From NCBI RefSeq assembly GCF_950295315.1, contig NC_080181.1:35307375-35371374 (forward strand): 64,000 bases of DNA, in the 5' to 3' direction. The notes under the pieces were generated by a model. That model was not told the DNA's origin, did no database searches, and saw only the letters and a list, made by a program, of their open reading frames with translations. This document shows positions 9,474 through 20,680 of this stretch, in pieces. Source of the stretch: Erinaceus europaeus (Eukaryota; Chordata; Mammalia; Eulipotyphla; Erinaceidae). Within the stretch, counting starts at the first letter, position 1; each line of letters opens with the position of its first letter. A program made the translations under genes and the position numbers.

Positions 9474-10330
9474 ACTGGGTTAAAACATACATGGCGTCTT
9501 TGCCTTTCTGAATATGGTTGCTGTGAGGATCTTAACAAGGAAAGCATTGTCCTGAGTAGTCCCTTGAAATAGTGGAATATTTCATTTTCCTTTCTTTTTC
9601 TTTTTCTTTTTCTTCTTTTACTTTCTATGTTCTTGATTATTTATTGGAATAAATGGTCAGGAGTTGAGAGGGAATGGAGGCACAGAGAGTTTGAGACACA
9701 GAGAGACACCTGCAGCACTTCTGCACCACTTGTAAAGATTTCCCCCGGCAGTTGGGGACCAGGGTCTTGAAGCCCAGTCCTCCTGCACTGTCACCTGAGT
9801 GCTTACCTGGGTGTGGCACCACCTGGTACCCTTGATGGGACACTTTTTTTTAGCAATGGAAATAAATTCTCGTGGCAAGGTAATAAATAAATGAAGAAAT
9901 AAATAAAAGTGCATTGACATTAACTCAGTGGAAACACACAGGGACATATACATGTCTGCTACCTGTATTACTAATTCATTTATTTATTGATTGCCTCAAG
10001 GGCTTATTGCCACAGCTCAGTGCCTGCGCCACCAATAATCCACAGCTCCTGCACTCCATATGTTCCCCTTTCGCTGCCCTTGTTGCTTGGTCACTGTGGT
10101 GGTGGTTATTGTTGTTGTTGTTGTTGTTGTTGTTACTGACCTTGCATCTGACAGAGAGAAAAGGAGAGAGGAGGGGAAATACAGAGTGGGGGGAGAAAGA
10201 TAGAGCCCCTACACACCCGCTTCACCCCCTTAAAGCGACTTCCCTGCAGGTGGGGGTCTGGGGGCCAGACCCCAGATCCTCCCACCTGTCCCCTCTTTTC
10301 GCGAGCGCCACAAGCCCGTAACCCTCTGAC
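6888..10330 (+). repeat. Macrosatellite unit 3 (left-domain class)
   Basis: Complete unit of 3443 bp, nearest to unit 2 by shared variants, including GCCCGTAACC at its end. Distinguishing changes are an extra GAC triplet in the purine tract near 8058 and GGGGGCAGGAC near 8265 where neighbours have GGGGGCGGGAC. Poly-T is 16. The unit 2/unit 3 resemblance is what a recent single-unit duplication would leave. Confidence 0.97.
9589..9831 (-). mobile_element. SINE A (unit 3)
   Basis: Left-domain form, like that of unit 1. Confidence 0.75.
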
Positions 10331-10347
10331 ACACCGCCAAACATCCC
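9975..10347 (-). mobile_element. SINE B (unit 3/4)
   Basis: Left-domain form with the GCCCGTAACC variant shared with unit 2. Confidence 0.75.
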
Positions 10348-12874
10348 TGGATTTACTTGACAAGGCGATATGACCTGCCGAATTTTGGATCCTCATTTTC
10401 CTGAGTATCACTCCTGGAGACAGTGTCATGACACGACACAAGGAGATCTCTGGTATCAGAGAGCGCCTGGAACAGCAGCTGGGGCTCTAGTGCCAGGGCA
10501 GGAGCAACTTCCCATCCACCCTCCACGGAGTCCACCTGCCTGCATTTTGGTCCTTTTCCCTCCAAAAAAGATTTTTCCCTTTTTTCACTGAGAAACAGGC
10601 AGCAGACTGGTTACCCAAGCAGGGGGAAAAAAAATAAAAAGCCTTTTTTTTTTTTTTTTAACCGTCCTGCATGACCATCTTCTGGGAAGTATAGGTTTTG
10701 AACCTGAAAACTCTGTCTGTCTGTCTGTGTCCTAGTCCACAGAAAGAGCCACTAGCCCAGCCAGATGTCGTGCTCAGAATAGGGTGTTTTTGCCACTCAT
10801 AGGCCTGCACAGTGCACTAGGGATTGGACAGCCTGAGACCCAAATGTTACATTCTAGATGGATTGTTTGCAGTTCTTGCTCCCCAGGACATTGGACAGTC
10901 ACAACTCCCCTACAGCCAGAAAAAAAGACTCTTGACAGCCTTAGAGCAAATGGAGTGGCAGGGAGATGGGAGAGTGTTGCATGTGTGGGCTGCTCATGCC
11001 CAGGTGTCTGTGGGGGGCCATGGCAGAGGCTGTAAGGGGGCAAGGGGGCAGAAGGAGACTGGTTGAGAGGCAGACTGGAGGCAAGGGAGCCCCTGAGGGT
11101 TTGCAGTGCTGTGTGTGGGTGTGGTGGCAGGGGGTTAGGGCAGGTCCCCCTGCTGGATGGTGAGATGGCAGCTGGGCTGGCCCAGGTCCCCCAGGGCTGA
11201 AGGGAAGCAGCAGGGTGGCAGGAAAGTAGCGCAGGGAGGCACACAGTAGATGTTAGTTGGGGAGCTGGGGGACAGGGGGCAAGGGGAAAGAGGGCATCCT
11301 TGAGGAAGTGTCTGGTCTAGAGAGTGGGGGGAGCTGGAGGCATGGAAGGTCCCAGGAATTAGGGACTGACAGGACCAGATACCTGCACCCACCCACTGGA
11401 TAGAAGCTGCAGCAGCCAGAGCAGATGCCCTGGCTTGCCTGGGACCAGAGTGAGTCCCTCTGAGGATGAGGAAGTTGAGGAGGAGGTGGAGGAAGAGGAG
11501 GAGGAGGAGGACGAGGAGGAGGAGGAGGAGGAGGAGGAGGAGGAGAGGACGAGGAGGAGGAGGGGAAGGAGGGCTGCTGTCAGTAGGCAATGGGATTAAT
11601 AGAGGCCTCCACTATGGAGGCATGTGTCCAGGCAGGCACCCACCCAACCTCATGGGCAGCTCAGGGCACCCAGGGACCTGGTGTGGGTATCTCTGGGGGC
11701 GGGACTGTCAGTCAGTCAGCAGGACTGTGTGTCAGTGCACATGGTGGGACAGGGGCCTGGCGGCCCTTGGCCCCCAACCCTGGGCTGTCAGATGCCAGCC
11801 CCGTGGCCAGACACACCCCACTCTGCCCATAGCCCCTTGGCCCGGCCCACCTGCTCCTGTTTTGGCCTGGGGCTCTGGCTCTGGTGGCTGGCCACCACCA
11901 GTTTTGGCCTGGGGCTCTGGGTCTGGTGGCTGGCCACCACCCCTCAGGTCAAGTTAAGGTTCGGGGTCATGGCTGCTGGTCAACTGGATGGGCAGGGTCC
12001 CCGCTACCTAGCAACCGCAGGAGCCCTCTGTGATGTCCTAGCCCCCGGCATTGTGTGCTGGCCACACTGGCACTGGGCAGCCCACCTGCCCTGCCACTAG
12101 GTCAGGCAGCAGCGCCCAGATGCCAGGACCCTGGCACACGGGGACGGAAGGATAGGAAGACAGTGCTGACCGACGAGGGACCTCAGGGCTGGCAGCCAAG
12201 AGAAGAAAGAAGGAGGTGTACCCGGGATCCAGGGAGCCCAGGCCAGAGCTGCCTGCATGCCTGCCTGCCTTCCTGGATGTCTGTATGCTGCCTATGTCCA
12301 GGTAGGTTTCTCAGGTCCCCTCCACTCCTGTCCTCTCCTGTCCTCTCCTCTGCTCTCCATCCTTTCCCCTTTCCGCTCCTCTGCACCTTGCTTCTCTCCT
12401 CTTGTCTGTCCTCTCTTCCGGGTGCCCTGCTCACCAGCTCCAGCACTCGTGAAGGTTCTCCAGTGACTGCTGCTTGCAACCCTTTCCACCCCCTCCCTTC
12501 CCTGATGTGACCCAGCTCACAGGGTCACCGGCTCACCCCACCCACACCCACACCCGCCAACACATTCCCTGGTTCAGCCCCACTGCCCTATTCAGCCGAA
12601 CTGGCCCCTTTGCAACCTACCTGTGCAGCGTTGATTGTCTTCATCATTCAAGGAGAGACCTCCTTTTGTACTTAGCTTGGTTGACTGGTGGATGGATGGA
12701 TGATGGATGGATGGATGGATGGATGGATGGATGGATGGACACGTCAATGGATTGGTATTGTACAGGCAAAGCACCATCTATAGGGGTAGCTGAGACCGCT
12801 GGTTTCAGAGCTCTAGTCTGCTGTCAAATGTAAAGCATTAATTTATCAATAACAAAATTGAATAAGTACATATA

Positions 12875-12905
<31 letters not shown>

Positions 12906-13762
12906 ACTGGGTTAAAACATACATGGCGTCTTTGCCTTTCTGAATATGGTTGCTGTGAGGATCTTAACAAGGAAAGCATTGTCCTGAGTAGTCCCTTGAA
13001 ATAGTGGAATATTTCATTTTCCTTTCTTTTTCTTTTTCTTTTTCTTCTTTTACTTTCTATGTTCTTGATTATTTATTGGAATAAATGGTCAGGAGTTGAG
13101 AGGGAATGGAGGCACAGAGAGTTTGAGACACAGAGAGACACCTGCAGCACTTCTGCACCACTTGTAAAGATTTCCCCCGGCAGTTGGGGACCAGGGTCTT
13201 GAAGCCCAGTCCTCCTGCACTGTCACCTGAGTGCTTACCTGGGTGTGGCACCACCTGGTACCCTTGATGGGACACTTTTTTTTAGCAATGGAAAGAAATT
13301 CTCGTGGCAAGGTAATAAATAAATGAAGAAATAAATAAAAGTGCATTGACATTAACTCAGTGGAAACACACAGGGACATATACATGTCTGCTACCTGTAT
13401 TACTAATTCATTTATTTATTGATTGCCTCAAGGGCTTATTGCCACAGCTCAGTGCCTGCGCCACCAATAATCCACAGCTCCTGCACTCCATATGTTCCCC
13501 TTTCGCTGCCCTTGTTGCTTGGTCACTGTGGTGGTGGTTATTGTTGTTGTTGTTGTTGTTGTTGTTACTGACCTTGCATCTGACAGAGAGAAAAGGAGAG
13601 AGGAGGGGAAATACAGAGTGGGGGGAGAAAGATAGAGCCCCTACACACCCGCTTCACCCCCTTAAAGCGACTTCCCTGCAGGTGGGGGTCTGGGGGCCAG
13701 ACCCCAGATCCTCCCACCTGTCCCCTCTTTTCGCGAGCGCCACAAGCCCTTAACCCTCTGAC
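10331..13762 (+). repeat. Macrosatellite unit 4 (left-domain class)
   Basis: Complete unit of 3432 bp. It pairs with unit 5: both combine ATTCTAGATGG with TTGGACAGTCACAAC. It has GGAAAGAAATTC at 13290-13301, a variant shared with unit 6 and later units but not with units 1, 2, 3 or 5 (GGAAATAAATTC). That patchy distribution suggests gene conversion between units. Poly-T is 16 and the GGAT microsatellite is short. Confidence 0.97.
13021..13263 (-). mobile_element. SINE A (unit 4)
   Basis: Left-domain form. The linker that follows carries GGAAAGAAATTC, the allele of unit 6 and later units. Confidence 0.75.
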
Positions 13763-13779
13763 ACACCGCCAAACATCCC
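13407..13779 (-). mobile_element. SINE B (unit 4/5)
   Basis: Left-domain form. Confidence 0.75.
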
Positions 13780-16318
13780 TGGATTTACTTGACAAGGCGA
13801 TATGACCTGCCGAGTTTTGGATCCTCATTTTCCTGAGTATCACTCCTGGAGACAGTGTCATGACACGACACAAGGAGATCTCTGGTATCAGAGAGCGCCT
13901 GGAACAGCAGCTGGGGCTCTAGTGCCAGGGCAGGAGCAACTTCCCATCCACCCTCCACGGAGTCCACCTGCCTGCATTTTGGTCCTTTTCCCTCCAAAAA
14001 AGATTTTTCCCTTTTTTCACTGAGAAACAGGCAGCAGACTGGTTACCCAAGCAGGGGGAAAAAAAATAAAAAGCCTTTTTTTTTTTTTTTTAACCGTCCT
14101 GCATGACCATCTTCTGGGAAGTATAGGTTTTGAACCTGAAAACTCTGTCTGTCTGTCTGTGTCCTAGTCCACAGAAAGAGCCACTAGCCCAGCCAGATGT
14201 CGTGCTCAGAATAGGGTGTTTTTGCCACTCATAGGCCTGCACAGTGCACTAGGGATTGGACAGCCTGAGACCCAAATGTTACATTCTAGATGGATTGTTT
14301 GCAGTTCTTGCTCCCCAGGACATTGGACAGTCACAACTCCCCTACAGCCAGAAAAAAAGACTCTTGACAGCCTTAGAGCAAATGGAGTGGCAGGGAGATG
14401 GGAGAGTGTTGCATGTGTGGGCTGCTCATGCCCAGGTGTCTGTGGGGGGCCATGGCAGAGGCTGTAAGGGGGCAAGGGGGCAGAAGGAGACTGGTTGAGA
14501 GGCAGACTGGAGGCAAGGGAGCCCCTGAGGGTTTGCAGTGCTGTGTGTGGGTGTGGTGGCAGGGGGTTAGGGCAGGTCCCCCTGCTGGATGGTGAGATGG
14601 CAGCTGGGCTGGCCCAGGTCCCCCAGGGCTGAAGGGAAGCAGCAGGGTGGCAGGAAAGTAGCGCAGGGAGGCACACAGTAGATGTTAGTTGGGGAGCTGG
14701 GGGACAGGGGGCAAGGGGAAAGAGGGCATCCTTGAGGAAGTGTCTGGTCTAGAGAGTGGGGGAAGCTGGAGGCATGGAAGGTCCCAGGAATTAGGGACTG
14801 ACAGGACCAGATACCTGCACCCACCCACTGGATAGAAGCTGCAGCAGCCAGAGCAGATGCCCTGGCTTGCCTGGGACCAGAGTGAGTCCCTCTGAGGATG
14901 AGGAAGTTGAGGAGGAGGTGGAGGAAGAAGAGGAGGAGGAGGACGAGGAGGAGGAGGAGGAGGAGGAGGAGGAGGAGAGGACGAGGAGGAGGAGGGGAAG
15001 GAGGGCTGCTGTCAGTAGGCAATGGGATTAATAGAGGCCTCCACTATGGAGGCATGTGTCCAGGCAGGCACCCACCCAACCTCATGGGCAGCTCAGGGCA
15101 CCCAGGGACCTGGTGTGGGTATCTCTGGGGGCGGGACTGTCAGTCAGTCAGCAGGACTGTGTGTCAGTGCACATGGTGGGACAGGGGCCTGGCGGCCCTT
15201 GGCCCCCAACCCTGGGCTGTCAGATGCCAGCCCCGTGGCCAGACACACCCCACTCTGCCCATAGCCCCTTGGCCCGGCCCACCTGCTCCTGTTTTGGCCT
15301 GGGGCTCTGGCTCTGGTGGCTGGCCACCACCAGTTTTGGCCTGGGGCTCTGGGTCTGGTGGCTGGCCACCACCCCTCAGGTCAAGTTAAGGTTCGGGGTC
15401 ATGGCTGCTGGTCAACTGGATGGGCAGGGTCCCCGCTACCTAGCAACCGCAGGAGCCCTCTGTGATGTCCTAGCCCCCGGCATTGTGTGCTGGCCACACT
15501 GGCACTGGGCAGCCCACCTGCCCTGCCACTAGGTCAGGCAGCAGCGCCCAGATGCCAGGACCCTGGCACACGGGGACGGAAGGATAGGAAGACAGTGCTG
15601 ACCGACGAGGGACCTCAGGGCTGGCAGCCAAGAGAAGAAAGAAGGAGGTGTACCCGGGATCCAGGGAGCCCAGGCCAGAGCTGCCTGCATGCCTGCCTGC
15701 CTTCCTGGATGTCTGTATGCTGCCTATGTCCAGGTAGGTTTCTCAGGTCCCCTCCACTCCTGTCCTCTCCTGTCCTCTCCTCTGCTCTCCATCCTTTCCC
15801 CTTTCCGCTCCTCTGCACCTTGCTTCTCTCCTCTTGTCTGTCCTCTCTTCCGGGTGCCCTGCTCACCAGCTCCAGCACTCGTGAAGGTTCTCCAGTGACT
15901 GCTGCTTGCAACCCTTTCCACCCCCTCCCTTCCCTGATGTGACCCAGCTCACAGGGTCACCGGCTCACCCCACCCACACCCACACCCGCCAACACATTCC
16001 CTGGTTCAGCCCCACTGCCCTATTCAGCCGAACTGGCCCCTTTGCAACCTACCTGTGCAGCGTTGATTGTCTTCATCATTCAAGGAGAGACCTCCTTTTG
16101 TACTTAGCTTGGTTGACTGGTGGATGGATGGATGATGGATGGATGGATGGATGGATGGATGGATGGATGGATGGATGGATGGACACGTCAATGGATTGGT
16201 ATTGTACAGGCAAAGCACCATCTATAGGGGTAGCTGAGACCGCTGGTTTCAGAGCTCTAGTCTGCTGTCAAATGTAAAGCATTAATTTATCAATAACAAA
16301 ATTGAATAAGTACATATA

Positions 16319-16357
<39 letters not shown>

Positions 16358-17214
16358 ACTGGGTTAAAACATACATGGCGTCTTTGCCTTTCTGAATATG
16401 GTTGCTGTGAGGATCTTAACAAGGAAAGCATTGTCCTGAGTAGTCCCTTGAAATAGTGGAATATTTCATTTTCCTTTCTTTTTCTTTTTCTTTTTCTTCT
16501 TTTACTTTCTATGTTCTTGATTATTTATTGGAATAAATGGTCAGGAGTTGAGAGGGAATGGAGGCACAGAGAGTTTGAGACACAGAGAGACACCTGCAGC
16601 ACTTCTGCACCACTTGTAAAGATTTCCCCCGGCAGTTGGGGACCAGGGTCTTGAAGCCCAGTCCTCCTGCACTGTCACCTGAGTGCTTACCTGGGTGTGG
16701 CACCACCTGGTACCCTTGATGGGACACTTTTTTTTAGCAATGGAAATAAATTCTCGTGGCAAGGTAATAAATAAATGAAGAAATAAATAAAAGTGCATTG
16801 ACATTAACTCAGTGGAAACACACAGGGACATATACATGTCTGCTACCTGTATTACTAATTCATTTATTTATTGATTGCCTCAAGGGCTTATTGCCACAGC
16901 TCAGTGCCTGCGCCACCAATAATCCACAGCTCCTGCACTCCATATGTTCCCCTTTCGCTGCCCTTGTTGCTTGGTCACTGTGGTGGTGGTTATTGTTGTT
17001 GTTGTTGTTGTTGTTGTTACTGACCTTGCATCTGACAGAGAGAAAAGGAGAGCGGAGGGGAAATACAGAGTGGGGGGAGAAAGATAGAGCCCCTACACAC
17101 CCGCTTCACCCCCTTAAAGCGACTTCCCTGCAGGTGGGGGTCTGGGGGCCAGACCCCAGATCCTCCCACCTGTCCCCTCTTTTCGCGAGCGCCACAAGCC
17201 CTTAACCCTCTGAC
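13763..17214 (+). repeat. Macrosatellite unit 5 (left-domain class)
   Basis: Complete unit of 3452 bp, the longest in the window, owing to long GGAT (near 16121-16183) and AAAT (near 16317-16359) microsatellites. It starts with CGAGTTTTGG (13811-13820), the allele typical of the right domain, while the rest of the unit is left-domain in type. This isolated foreign allele is a candidate conversion tract. Poly-T is 16. Confidence 0.97.
16473..16715 (-). mobile_element. SINE A (unit 5)
   Basis: Left-domain form, like that of unit 1. Confidence 0.75.
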
Positions 17215-17231
17215 ACACCGCCAAACATCCC
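16859..17231 (-). mobile_element. SINE B (unit 5/6)
   Basis: Left-domain form with a private GGAGAGCGGAGG near 17047. Confidence 0.75.
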
Positions 17232-19765
17232 TGGATTTACTTGATAAGGCGATATGACCTGCCGAAATTTGGATCCTCATTTTCCTGAGTATCACTCCTG
17301 GAGACAGTGTCATGACACGACACAAGGAGATCTCTGGTATCAGAGAGCGCCTGGAACAGCAGCTGGGGCTCTAGTGCCAGGGCAGGAGCAACTTCCCATC
17401 CACCCTCCACGGAGTCCACCTGCCTGCATTTTGGTCCTTTTCCCTCCAAAAAAGATTTTTCCCTTTTTTCACTGAGAAACAGGCAGCAGACTGGTTACCC
17501 AAGCAGGGGGAAAAAAAATAAAAAGCCTTTTTTTTTTTTTTTTTTTTTTTTAACCGTCCTGCATGACCATCTTCTGGGAAGTATAGGTTTTGAACCTGAA
17601 AACTCTGTCTGTCTGTGTCCTAGTCCACAGAAAGAGCCACTAGCCCAGCCAGATGTCGTGCTCAGAATAGGGTGTTTTTGCCACTCATAGGCCTGCACAG
17701 TGCACTAGGGATTGGACAGCCTGAGACCCAAATGTTACATTGTAGATGGATTGTTTGCAGTTCTTGCTCCCCAGGACATTGGACAGTCTCAACTCCCCTA
17801 AAGCCAGAAAAAAAGACTCTTGACAGCCTTAGAGCAAATGGAGTGGCAGGGAGATGGGAGAGTGTTGCATGTGTGGGCTGCTCATGCCCAGGTGTCTGTG
17901 GGGGGCCATGGCAGAGGCTGTAAGGGGGCAAGGGGGCAGAAGGAGACTGGTTGAGAGGCAGACTGGAGGCAAGGGAGCCCCTGAGGGTTTGCAGTGCTGT
18001 GTGTGGGTGTGGTGGCAGGGGGTTAGGGCAGGTCCCCCTGCTGGATGGTGAGATGGCAGCTGGGCTGGCCCAGGTCCCCCAGGGCTGAAGGGAAGCAGCA
18101 GGGTGGCAGGAAAGTAGCGCAGGGAGGCACACAGTAGATGTTAGTTGGGGAGCTGGGGGACAGGGGGCAAGGGGAAAGAGGGCATCCTTGAGGAAGTGTC
18201 TGGTCTAGAGAGTGGGGGGAGCTGGAGGCATGGAAGGTCCCAGGAATCAGGGACTGACAGGACCAGATACCTGCACCCACCCACTGGATAGAAGCTGCAG
18301 CAGCCAGAGCAGATGCCCTGGCTTGCCTGGGACCAGAGTGAGTCCCTCTGAGGATGAGGAAGTTGAGGAGGAGGTGGAGGAAGAGGAGGAGGAGGAGGAG
18401 GACGAGGAGGAGGAGGAGGAGGAGGAGGAGGAGAGGACGAGGAGGAGGAGGGGAAGGAGGGCTGCTGTCAGTAGGCAATGGGATTAATAGAGGCCTCCAC
18501 TATGGAGGCATGTGTCCAGGCAGGCACCCACCCAACCTCATGGGCAGCTCAGGGCACCCAGGGACCTGGTGTGGGTATCTCTGGGGGCGGGACTGTCAGT
18601 CAGTCAGCAGGACTGTGTGTCAGTGCACATGGTGGGACAGGGGCCTGGCGGCCCTTGGCCCCCAACCCTGGGCTGTCAGATGCCAGCCCCGTGGCCAGAC
18701 ACACCCCACTCTGCCCATAGCCCCTTGGCCCGGCCCACCTGCTCCTGTTTTGGCCTGGGGCTCTGGCTCTGGTGGCTGGCCACCACCAGTTTTGGCCTGG
18801 GGCTCTGGGTCTGGTGGCTGGCCACCACCCCTCAGGTCAAGTTAAGGTTCGGGGTCATGGCTGCTGGTCAACTGGATGGGCAGGGTCCCCGCTACCTAGC
18901 AACCGCAGGAGCCCTCTGTGATGTCCTAGCCCCCGGCATTGTGTGCTGGCCACACTGGCACTGGGCAGCCCACCTGCCCTGCCACTAGGTCAGGCAGCAG
19001 CGCCCAGATGCCAGGACCCTGGCACACAGGGACGGAAGGATAGGAAGACAGTGCTGACCGACGAGGGACCTCAGGGCTGGCAGCCAAGAGAAGAAAGAAG
19101 GAGGTGTACCCGGGATCCAGGGAGCCCAGGCCAGAGCTGCCTGCATGCCTGCCTGCCTTCCTGGATGTCTGTATGCTGCCTATGTCCAGGTAGGTTTCTC
19201 AGGTCCCCTCCACTCCTGTCCTCTCCTGTCCTCTCCTCTGCTCTCCATCCTTTCCCCTTTCCGCTCCTCTGCACCTTGCTTCTCTCCTCTTGTCTGTCCT
19301 CTCTTCCGGGTGCCCTGCTCACCACTCCAGCACTCGTGAAGGTTCTCCAGTGACTGCTGCTTGCAACCCCTTCCACACCCTCCCTTCCCTGATGTGACCC
19401 AGCTCACAGGGTCACCGGCTCACCCCACCCACACCCACACCCGCCAACACATTCCCTGGTTCAGCCCCACTGCCCTATTCAGCCGAACTGGCCCCTTTGC
19501 AACCTACCTGTGCAGCGTTGATTGTCTTCATCATTCAAGGAGAGACCTCCTTTTGTACTTAGCTTGGTTGACTGGTGGATGGATGGATGATGGATGGATG
19601 GATGGATGGATGGATGGATGGATGGATGGACACGTCAATGGATTGGTATTGTACAGGCAAAGCACCATCTATAGGGGTAGCTGAGACCGCTGGTTTCAGA
19701 GCTCTAGTCTGCTGTCAAATGTAAAGCATTAATTTATCAATAACAAAATTGAATAAGTACATATA

Positions 19766-19800
<35 letters not shown>

Positions 19801-20434
19801 ACTGGGTTAAAACATACATGGCATCTTTGCCTTTCTGAATATGGTTGCTGTGAGGATCTTAACAAGGAAAGCATTGTCCTGAGTAGTCCCTTGAAATAGT
19901 GGAATATTTCATTTTCCTTTCTTTTTCTTTTTCTTTTTCTTCTTTTACTTTCTATGTTCTTGATTATTTATTGGAATAAATGGTCAGGAGTTGAGAGGGA
20001 ATGGAGGCACAGAGAGTTTGAGACACAGAGAGACACCTGCAGCACTTCTGCACCACTTGTAAAGATTTCCCCCGGCAGTTGGGGACCAGGGTCTTGAAGC
20101 CCAGTCCTCCTGCACTGTCACCTGAGTGCTTACCTGGGTGTGGCACCACCTGGTACCCTTGATGGGACACTTTTTTTTAGCAATGGAAAGAAATTCTCGT
20201 GGCAAGGTAATAAATAAATGAAGAAATAAATAAAAGTGCATTGACATTAACTCAGTGGAAACACACAGGGACATATACATGTCTGCTACCTGTATTACTA
20301 ATTCATTTATTTATTGATTGCCTCAAGGGCTTATTGCCACAGCTCAGTGCCTGCGCCACCAATAATCCACAGCTCCTGCACTCCATATGTTCCCCTTTCG
20401 CTGCCCTTGTTGCTTGGTCACTGTGGTGGTGGTT

Positions 20435-20467
<33 letters not shown>

Positions 20468-20663
20468 ACTGACCTTGCATCTGACAGAGAGAAAAGGAGA
20501 GAGGAGGGGAAATACAGAGTGGGGGGAGAAAGATAGAGCCCCTACACACCCGCTTCACCCCCTTAAAGCGACTTCCCTGCAGGTGGGGGTCTGGGGGCCA
20601 GACCCCAGATCCTCCCACCTGTCCCCTATTTTCGCGAGCGCCACAAGCCCTTAACCCTCTGAC
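17215..20663 (+). repeat. Macrosatellite unit 6 (left-domain class, unit-1-like)
   Basis: Complete unit of 3449 bp. It shares CTAAAGCC with unit 1, five units away. Private features are CGAAATTTGG near the start, one fewer TCTG step near 17605, a single-base deletion giving CACCACTCCAG near 19321 and a poly-T of 24. It also has GATAAGG near 17243, an allele otherwise seen in the right domain. Confidence 0.97.
19916..20158 (-). mobile_element. SINE A (unit 6)
   Basis: Left-domain form. Confidence 0.75.
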
Positions 20664-20680
20664 ACACCGCCAAACATCCC
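20302..20680 (-). mobile_element. SINE B (unit 6/7)
   Basis: Left-domain form with a GTT run two steps longer than in units 1-5 and CCCCTATTTTCG near 20624. Confidence 0.75.
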
